Assembly: GCA_036937835.1 (NCBI GenBank)
Contig: CM072877.1
Coordinates: 3,508,001-3,572,000, forward strand
DNA from: Pampus argenteus
Lineage: Eukaryota > Chordata > Actinopteri > Scombriformes > Stromateidae
Length of the DNA: 64,000 nt
Direction: 5' to 3'
Below are positions 62,301 to 64,000 of this stretch, in pieces. The notes under the pieces were generated by a model, which did not search any database, was not told the DNA's origin, and saw only the letters and a list, made by a program, of their open reading frames with translations. Both the position numbers and the translations under genes were made by a program. How positions within the stretch are numbered: the first letter of the stretch is position 1; every line of letters starts with the position of its first letter.

Positions 62301-63432
62301 GAGGATAAAGAGGAGGAAGAGGAGGAAGAGAAGGAAGATGATAAAGAGGAGGAAGAGAAGGAAGAGGATAAAGAGGAGGAAGAGGAGGAAGAGGAGGAAG
62401 AGAAGGAAGAGGATAAAGAGGAGGAAGAGAAGGAAGAGAAGGAAGAGAAGGAAGATGAGGAAGAGGAAGAAGAGGAGGAAGAGAAGGAAGAGGATAAAGA
62501 GGAGGAAGAGGAGGAAGAGAAGGAAGATGATAAAGAGGAGGAAGAGAAGGAAGAGGATAAAGAGGAGGAAGAGGAGGAAGAGAAGGAAGAGGATAAAGAG
62601 GAGGAAGAGGAGGAAGAGAAGGAAGATGAGGATGAGGAGGAAGAGGAGGAAAAGGGAGAAAGGAGGAAGAGGAATCCGTTGTGCTACGTCGGGCTGAGAT
62701 GAGGAACTTAATCCATATGTTAAAATGTATGTGGGTTTCAACAACTTTTAACGTTAACATTATTTTGCAAGAGCATCAATGGAAAAGTTTGTGAAATGAC
62801 GGCACAGAGTCGACACACAGCTCTGCTGTATTACCAAACACACACGTCTGTTTCATTACTTCATATTCATGCAATAAATATATTCATAGAAAAATACCAA
62901 TTATGGTAATCTCCATAAAGAAAAAGAACGGTCTTAATAATCATCTGACAGACAGACAGACGTGATCACTATAAGAGGAGCAAATATCCAACAAAGCTGA
63001 GCTTCACAGCTTAATGCTCTAATGCTTAATGTTTCTGTATGTATTTACATATTAGACTTGCTTTCTGTGTGGCCGTTCATTTCAGTGAGTCTGCAGTTTA
63101 CATTCATTTCAGTGAGTCTGCAGTTTACATTCACAACCTAGAAGAGACCTTCATGTCACTCGCAGCAGATAATGGATATCTAAAGGTCTCTGACAGGGGG
63201 CTGAAGGAGAGGAAACTAAGGAGGGCATCCATGATTTAATTAAAAAAACAAGTTTAGTTATTATACCTCACATTAATACATTTTTTCATTGTAATGTATA
63301 ATGTTGCTCCCATATTAATGCTGGCTGTACCTTCTTTAGGATGATATCGATATAACCGGCAATGAGCTGAGCTATCTGCTCTCCCTCAGTGGTCTGAACA
63401 GAGTAGTAACCGTCCTGGTAGTCTCCAAAGTC
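34585..63432 (-). CDS. tln1: Talin-1, 46 exons, from end of FERM F3 to C-terminus (5' part outside window)
   Basis: Talin-1 links integrin beta tails and vinculin to actin at focal adhesions. The joined exons give 6513 nt = 2170 aa plus stop. Mammalian talin-1 is about 2541 aa, so roughly the first 370 residues (FERM F0 to most of F3) lie beyond the right edge. Order: F3 end (DFGDYQDGYYSVQTTEGEQ), linker with the calpain-2 site STVLQQQF, rod bundles R1-R13 with vinculin-binding helices in the expected places (exons at 58247, 55395 and 45571/45171), the I/LWEQ actin-binding module (about 41324-34807), and the dimerisation helix ending KFLPSELREDGQEQ, a few residues longer than the mammalian end. 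All introns are GT-AG and phases chain through all 46 exons. Position next to tpm2 matches mammalian TLN1. Residue numbers in the exon entries are estimates on the mammalian 2541 scale. Confidence 0.97.
34807..34932 (-). CDS. tln1: tln1 exon: R13 last helix / link to dimerisation helix
   Basis: 126 nt, about 2456-2497: AAGNAVKRASDNLVKAAQKA ... VVVKSKMVGGIAQ. Confidence 0.95.
34933..39046. other. Large tln1 intron (4.1 kb)
   Basis: The longest intron of the gene in this window. No exon seen. Near 38630-38725 there is a fish repeat piece ('AAACCATGATCTTTTCCTAA...' type). The box-B-like 10-mer at 36298 is discussed under rejected items. Confidence 0.6.
38630..38725 (+). repeat. Interspersed fish repeat relic
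   Basis: Reads ...AAACCAAACCATGATC... CCTAACCCTACC...TTTTTGTG...CTAAACCTAGCC, a sequence family often seen in percomorph introns and intergenic DNA. Assigned from memory of the pattern; class unknown. Confidence 0.4.
39047..39229 (-). CDS. tln1: tln1 exon: I/LWEQ (R13) core
   Basis: 183 nt, about 2395-2455: ARMVAAATNNLCEAANSAVQ, SSAKQVAASTAQLLVACKVK, ADQDSQTMKRLQ. Part of actin-binding site 3. Confidence 0.96.
39314..39376 (-). CDS. tln1: tln1 exon: R13
   Basis: 63 nt, 21 codons: VGAIPANAVDDGQWSQGLIS plus A. Donor GCT|gtgagt. Confidence 0.95.
40034..40159 (-). CDS. tln1: tln1 exon: R13
   Basis: 126 nt: EADESLNFEEQILEAAKSIA, AATSALVKAASAAQRELVAQ, GK. Confidence 0.96.
40404..40528 (-). CDS. 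tln1: tln1 exon: start of R13
   Basis: 125 nt: TEWVDPEDPTVIAENELLGA, AAAIEAAAKKLEQLRPRTKP, K. The upstream intron ends in a (TG)n run joined to ttgcag. Confidence 0.96.
40530..40574. repeat. (CA)n at a tln1 splice acceptor
   Basis: CA run of about 21 units on the plus strand ((TG)n in the pre-mRNA), directly next to the acceptor of the 40404-40528 exon. Confidence 0.9.
41219..41324 (-). CDS. tln1: tln1 exon: R12 end
   Basis: 106 nt: IIQKPSHDMKQQLANYSKRV, AGSVTELIQAAEAMKG. Confidence 0.95.
41325..43590. other. tln1 intron (2.3 kb)
   Basis: Contains a (CA)n-rich tract at 42626-42674 and (GT)19 at 43231-43268. No exon seen. Confidence 0.55.
43591..43698 (-). CDS. tln1: tln1 exon: R12
   Basis: 108 nt: QAAYHPEVNKDVQMRALRYG, NECATGYLGLLEHVLM. 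Confidence 0.95.
43843..44028 (-). CDS. tln1: tln1 exon: R12 start
   Basis: 186 nt: VFSSSDPPAKTTTPEEFIRM, TKGITMATAKAVAAGNSCRQ, ATANLSRRAIADMLHSCK. Confidence 0.96.
44216..44332 (-). CDS. tln1: tln1 exon: R11 end
   Basis: 117 nt: VMVTNVTSLLKTVKAVEDEA, TKGTRALEATIEHIRQELT. The donor is the less common gttagt. Confidence 0.93.
44502..44627 (-). CDS. tln1: tln1 exon: R11
   Basis: 126 nt: VVLINAVKDVAKALGNLIST, TKAAAGKPHDDPSMLQLKNS, AK. Confidence 0.96.
44821..45004 (-). CDS. tln1: tln1 exon: R11
   Basis: 184 nt: EYILKTAKALVEDTKLLVSG, AQSSVTTITKLADVVKLGAA, SLGSEDPETQ. Confidence 0.96.
45171..45337 (-). CDS. tln1: tln1 exon: R11 start, second half of VBS3
   Basis: 167 nt: VSHVLASLQAGNRGTQACIT, AASAVSGIIADLDTTIMFAT. 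VSHVLASLQ completes vinculin-binding site 3 begun in the previous exon. Donor CATAG|gtactc. Confidence 0.96.
45571..45717 (-). CDS. tln1: tln1 exon: R10-R11, first half of VBS3
   Basis: 147 nt: IGSHIKKQVGELGFSCTGLV, TKAGALQCSPNDSFTKKELI, ESARKVSEK. Confidence 0.96.
45833..45952 (-). CDS. tln1: tln1 exon: R10
   Basis: 120 nt: VTKSNTNPDDLGGLANQLTN, EFGNLADEAKYAAVTAENDE. Confidence 0.95.
46167..46415 (-). CDS. tln1: tln1 exon: R9-R10
   Basis: 249 nt: AAHMQEALEESVQMMKEAVD, TLAEAAGAAGAVGGMVDSIN, FVDYQTTMVKTAKAIAVTVQ, EM. Confidence 0.96.
46943..47104 (-). CDS. tln1: tln1 exon: R9
   Basis: 162 nt: MASYFEPLIMAAIGTASKIV, SSQQQMAVLDQTKTLTESAL, QMLYTAKEAGGNPK. Confidence 0.95.
47232..47333 (-). CDS. 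tln1: tln1 exon: R9
   Basis: 102 nt: ALHEQMAVSVHEISNLIEPV, AVAARSEASQLGHK. Confidence 0.95.
47752..47787. repeat. (GT)n beside a tln1 donor site
   Basis: About 18 GT units; (CA)n in the pre-mRNA, starting at the +5 region of the intron after exon 47792-47924. Confidence 0.9.
47792..47924 (-). CDS. tln1: tln1 exon: R9 start
   Basis: 133 nt: EKAPGQRECDDAIEVLNGCI, REVDQASLAAISQHLTPRED, ISME. (TG)n precedes its acceptor and a (CA)n run begins 4 nt past the donor GT in the transcript sense. Confidence 0.95.
47925..48479. other. tln1 intron (555 nt)
   Basis: No recognisable element apart from the short CA run at its 3' end (plus-strand left side). Confidence 0.5.
48480..48661 (-). CDS. tln1: tln1 exon: R7 end
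   Basis: 182 nt: GHAAMEPIVMAAKTMLESST, GLIQTARSLAVNPKDPPKWS, VLAGHSRTVSDSIKKLITNM. Confidence 0.96.
49241..49381 (-). CDS. tln1: tln1 exon: R7-R8 region
   Basis: 141 nt: ALDGAFNQENREKCKTATGP, LIEAVDNLTAFASNPEFASI, PAQISPE. Confidence 0.95.
49704..49865 (-). CDS. tln1: tln1 exon: R8
   Basis: 162 nt: VLSAATIVAKHTSALCNACR, LASSKTPNPVAKRQFVQSAK, EVANTTANLVKSIK. R8 is the inserted four-helix bundle that binds LD-motif proteins (family knowledge). Confidence 0.96.
49967..50110 (-). CDS. tln1: tln1 exon: R8 start
   Basis: 144 nt: AAYLVGVSDPNSSAGQKGLV, DPAQFARANQSIQMACQNLV, DPGCTQSQ. Confidence 0.96.
50285..50407 (-). CDS. tln1: tln1 exon: R7
   Basis: 123 nt: VLGESMAGISHNAKNSNLPE, FGDSVSGGSKALCGLTEAAA, Q. 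Confidence 0.95.
50837..50926 (-). CDS. tln1: tln1 exon: R7 start
   Basis: 90 nt: SVRGMLENPTEAVNDLSYFD, CIDSVMENSK. Flanked on both sides by short CA/GT runs. Confidence 0.95.
51225..51318 (-). CDS. tln1: tln1 exon: R6
   Basis: 94 nt: AVTDSINQLITMCTQQAPGQ, KECDNALRELE. First base completes an Arg codon (CG|G). Confidence 0.95.
51408..51547 (-). CDS. tln1: tln1 exon: R6
   Basis: 140 nt: SKEDQTQVVSNLKTISMSSS, KLLLAAKALSTDPSSPNLKN, QLAAAA. Confidence 0.95.
51744..51941 (-). CDS. tln1: tln1 exon: R6 start
   Basis: 198 nt: FPSSGRSFPEVQAQLNEVAA, GLNQSANEVVQASRGTTQDL, ARATSKFGQDFSNFLEAGVD. Confidence 0.95.
52228..52347 (-). CDS. tln1: tln1 exon: R5 end
   Basis: 120 nt: VAKAVSQALNRCVNCLPGQR, DVDNAIRTVGEASKALLADS. 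Acceptor is ...tgtgtgtgtag with no pyrimidine tract; donor is gttagt. Confidence 0.93.
52648..52856 (-). CDS. tln1: tln1 exon: R5
   Basis: 209 nt: MAARDVAQALKSLASAARGV, AATTDDPAARNATLDCAGAV, EETKRAIAKPGDAESQQRLA. Confidence 0.96.
53120..53222 (-). CDS. tln1: tln1 exon: R4-R5
   Basis: 103 nt: LEKCSQDLGTSTKAVSSAIA, QLLSEATQGNENYT. Confidence 0.95.
53317..53363. repeat. (GT)n filling a 150-nt tln1 intron
   Basis: About 22 GT units, nearly a third of the intron between exons 53373-53501 and 53120-53222; (CA)n in the pre-mRNA, 9 nt past the donor. Confidence 0.92.
53373..53501 (-). CDS. tln1: tln1 exon: R4
   Basis: 129 nt: AQEACGPLEIDNALSMVRGL, EKDIQEAKASAEEGKLKPLP, GET. Upstream intron ends in (TGTGTT)n then tag. 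Confidence 0.94.
53901..54035 (-). CDS. tln1: tln1 exon: R4
   Basis: 135 nt: PGAKMVTASKATVPTISDQA, SAMQLSQCAKNLASALAELR, TASQK. Confidence 0.96.
54036..54643. other. tln1 intron (608 nt)
   Basis: AT-rich, no recognisable element. Confidence 0.5.
54644..54757 (-). CDS. tln1: tln1 exon: R4
   Basis: 114 nt: VVAEQIPQLVQGVRGSQSQP, DSPSAQLALISASQNFLQ. Confidence 0.96.
54891..55004 (-). CDS. tln1: tln1 exon: R3-R4
   Basis: 114 nt: NAAKQAAAAATQTIAAAQHA, ASSNKNQAAQQQLVQSCK. The loop SSNKNQAAQQQ differs from mammals. Confidence 0.95.
55161..55289 (-). CDS. tln1: tln1 exon: R3
   Basis: 129 nt: GAAANPDSEEQQQKLREAAE, GLRMATNAAAQNAIKKRLVN, KLE. Confidence 0.96.
55395..55561 (-). CDS. tln1: tln1 exon: R3, vinculin-binding site 2
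   Basis: 167 nt: EMVRQARILAQATSDLVNAI, KMDAEGESDLENSRKLLSAA, KLLADATAKMVEAAK. The last stretch is the VBS2 helix, continued in the next exon. Confidence 0.96.
55899..56193 (-). CDS. tln1: tln1 exon: R2-R3
   Basis: 295 nt, the largest exon here: VVAPTISSPVCQEQLIEAGK, LVAKSVEGCVEASQGATNDE, ATDRILDVTENIFSSMGDAG. Confidence 0.96.
56308..56475 (-). CDS. tln1: tln1 exon: R2
   Basis: 168 nt: DMLMQLAKAVANAAAALVLK, AKNVAQKTEDSAQQNRVIAA, ATQCALSTSQLVACTR. Acceptor preceded by an interrupted (TG)n run. Confidence 0.96.
56476..58055. other. tln1 intron (1.6 kb)
   Basis: (CA)n at 56490-56522 next to the acceptor. Otherwise AT-rich single-copy-looking DNA with no exon. Confidence 0.55.
58056..58154 (-). 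CDS. tln1: tln1 exon: R2 start
   Basis: 99 nt: PRQILLQAAGNVGQASGELL, SHIGETDTDPQFQ. Confidence 0.96.
58247..58455 (-). CDS. tln1: tln1 exon: R1, vinculin-binding site 1
   Basis: 209 nt: DPAETDYTAVGCAVTTISSN, LTEMSKGVKLLAALMEDEGG, QLLGAAKNLACAVSDMLKTA. The last stretch is the VBS1 helix. Confidence 0.96.
58456..59331. other. tln1 intron (876 nt)
   Basis: TA-rich run at 58695-58760. The open frame extending the 58247 exon leftwards in the gene is intronic read-through. No exon. Confidence 0.55.
59332..59440 (-). CDS. tln1: tln1 exon: R1
   Basis: 109 nt: ASQAWRKNKMDESKHEIHSQ, VDAITAGTASMVNLTAG. Confidence 0.96.
59570..59683 (-). CDS. tln1: tln1 exon: R1 start
   Basis: 114 nt: TSAQQALTGTINSSMQAVQA, AQASLDDFDTLPPLGTDA. 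Confidence 0.96.
59684..60617. other. tln1 intron (934 nt)
   Basis: AT-rich, no recognisable element or exon. Confidence 0.5.
60618..60798 (-). CDS. tln1: tln1 exon: neck linker with calpain site
   Basis: 181 nt: STVLQQQFNKVGRVETGSVA, LPAIMRSGAGGPESFQMGSM, ITSGQMHRGHMPPL. Calpain-2 cuts mammalian talin within LQQQ, which is conserved. Confidence 0.96.
60950..61026 (-). CDS. tln1: tln1 exon: end of head and start of linker
   Basis: 77 nt: KKSKDHFGLEGDEESTMLED, SVSPK, the split Lys codon completed in the next exon. Donor AA|gtaagt. Confidence 0.95.
61543..62674. repeat. 1.13-kb (GGA/GAA)n purine tract in a tln1 intron
   Basis: Plus strand is almost purely A and G, built of GAGGAA, GAAGAG and GATAAA-type triplet arrays with rare T or C. 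It holds higher-order copies: a block of at least 130 bp beginning at 62261 recurs at 62450 (189 bp apart), and a 30-bp unit repeats near 61985-62045. The long Glu/Lys-, Arg- and Ser/Leu/Pro-rich open frames on both strands are composition artefacts. The transcribed tln1 strand is the pyrimidine one. Confidence 0.95.
62675..63330. other. Rest of the tln1 intron holding the purine tract
   Basis: A perfect 27-bp direct duplication at 63076-63129. No exon. Confidence 0.6.
63331..63432 (-). CDS. tln1: tln1 exon (5'-most in window): end of FERM F3
   Basis: 102 nt: DFGDYQDGYYSVQTTEGEQI, AQLIAGYIDIILKK. This is the C-terminal helix of the PTB-like F3 subdomain. Acceptor gctttcag. Confidence 0.96.
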
Positions 63433-64000
63433 CTGAAAGCAAAAACGAAAAACCTCAGATTAAAAGATTGACACATGAAGGGGATGCACACAAAGTCACA
63501 ACCAGCTTAGTGACACCTGACACATCTCTCTCATTAGAAAAGGGTCAAATTAATGTTGAATTCTGATTGGCCACTGGAAGGCAATATGTTTTTTTCATTC
63601 ATCCATCTGTTTCCTACGCCGTTTATTCTTGTGAGGGTTGTGGGCTGACTGCAGCCTGGACAGGAGGCAGGTTACAACCTGGACATGTTTTCTACATCTT
63701 TTAATACTTCGTAAAAGGAAGCTGCACGGGATTTGAAACCATTTCAGGAGCACATTGTGCCAAAACTGACATTCAACGTTCAACAGCTACAAAAAGTAAA
63801 AAAAAACATGACAGCTGAACAAAGATTTTTAAAAATGGCACTTCCTCTCTAGGCAGCTGCATGTTGAGCAATTTAAGAGCCACGACAGGGATTACACGCA
63901 ACCACAGCATATCACGCCTCATAGCTGAAGGATGCTGTATTCTACTGGGACAATGTGAAAGCAGGGTGAGTCCAGACGTCCCAGGAGCAGCAGCTCAGGG
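63433..64000. other. Start of next tln1 intron, to window edge
   Basis: No further F3 exon is visible before the edge. Confidence 0.5.

Noticed and set aside
61294..62760. Very long open frames (up to ~425 codons) rich in Glu/Lys, Arg or Ser/Leu/Pro on both strands
   Set aside because: A strand of nearly pure purines has almost no T for stop codons, and its complement almost no A. The frames are products of composition in a tln1 intron and have no domain or codon pattern.

Overview
The window is genomic DNA from a ray-finned fish, most likely a percomorph (perch-like) teleost. It carries four protein-coding genes, all transcribed on the minus strand, in the order (right to left) tln1 -> tpm2 -> il6st -> purg. 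The genes are vertebrate, split by short canonical GT-AG introns, and surrounded by repeats typical of spiny-rayed fishes: a 'GTGGAAGAAGTAT...' element, a 'GGTTCCCAACCT...GGGTC' hAT-like element, a tRNA-type SINE with a poly(A) tail, and relics of LINE, Tc1 and Ty3/gypsy elements.

Layout. 1-174: first 58 codons of a Pur-family protein (purg), running off the left edge. 175-2142: intergenic DNA and the il6st 3' UTR. 2143-13866: all 15 coding exons of il6st (gp130), predicted 876 residues, with a 5' UTR exon near 14113-14310. About 14.3-16.9 kb: intergenic DNA with a nested DNA transposon. 16906-32042: tropomyosin 2 (tpm2), with alternative ends 9d and 9a, alternative exons 6a and 6b, and two alternative first exons: 1a (32042) and an intact internal exon 1b (25964). 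About 32.1-34.6 kb: tpm2 muscle promoter region and tln1 3' UTR. 34585-63432: the 46 last coding exons of talin-1 (2170 residues, from the end of the FERM F3 subdomain to the C-terminus). The first ~370 residues lie beyond the right edge.

Every exon was placed by eye from conserved peptide sequence plus GT/AG sites. The checks are internal: intron phases chain without a break, and CDS lengths divide by three (il6st 2631 nt; tpm2 muscle form 855 nt = 284 aa; tpm2 short form 747 nt = 248 aa; tln1 in the window 6513 nt).

Talin-1 and tropomyosin-2 both act on actin (integrin adhesion and thin-filament or stress-fibre regulation), and their adjacency matches the conserved TPM2-TLN1 neighbourhood of mammals. 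gp130 is the shared signalling receptor of the IL-6 family and PURG is a nucleic-acid-binding protein. Their presence here reflects fish synteny, not a shared pathway. I found no operon, CRISPR array, RNA gene or bacterial-type system. The points most worth a second look are the tpm2 internal first exon with an RFX X-box just upstream, splice acceptors built from TG repeats, a 1.1-kb purine/pyrimidine mirror tract in a tln1 intron, and a set of CTCF-like motifs.
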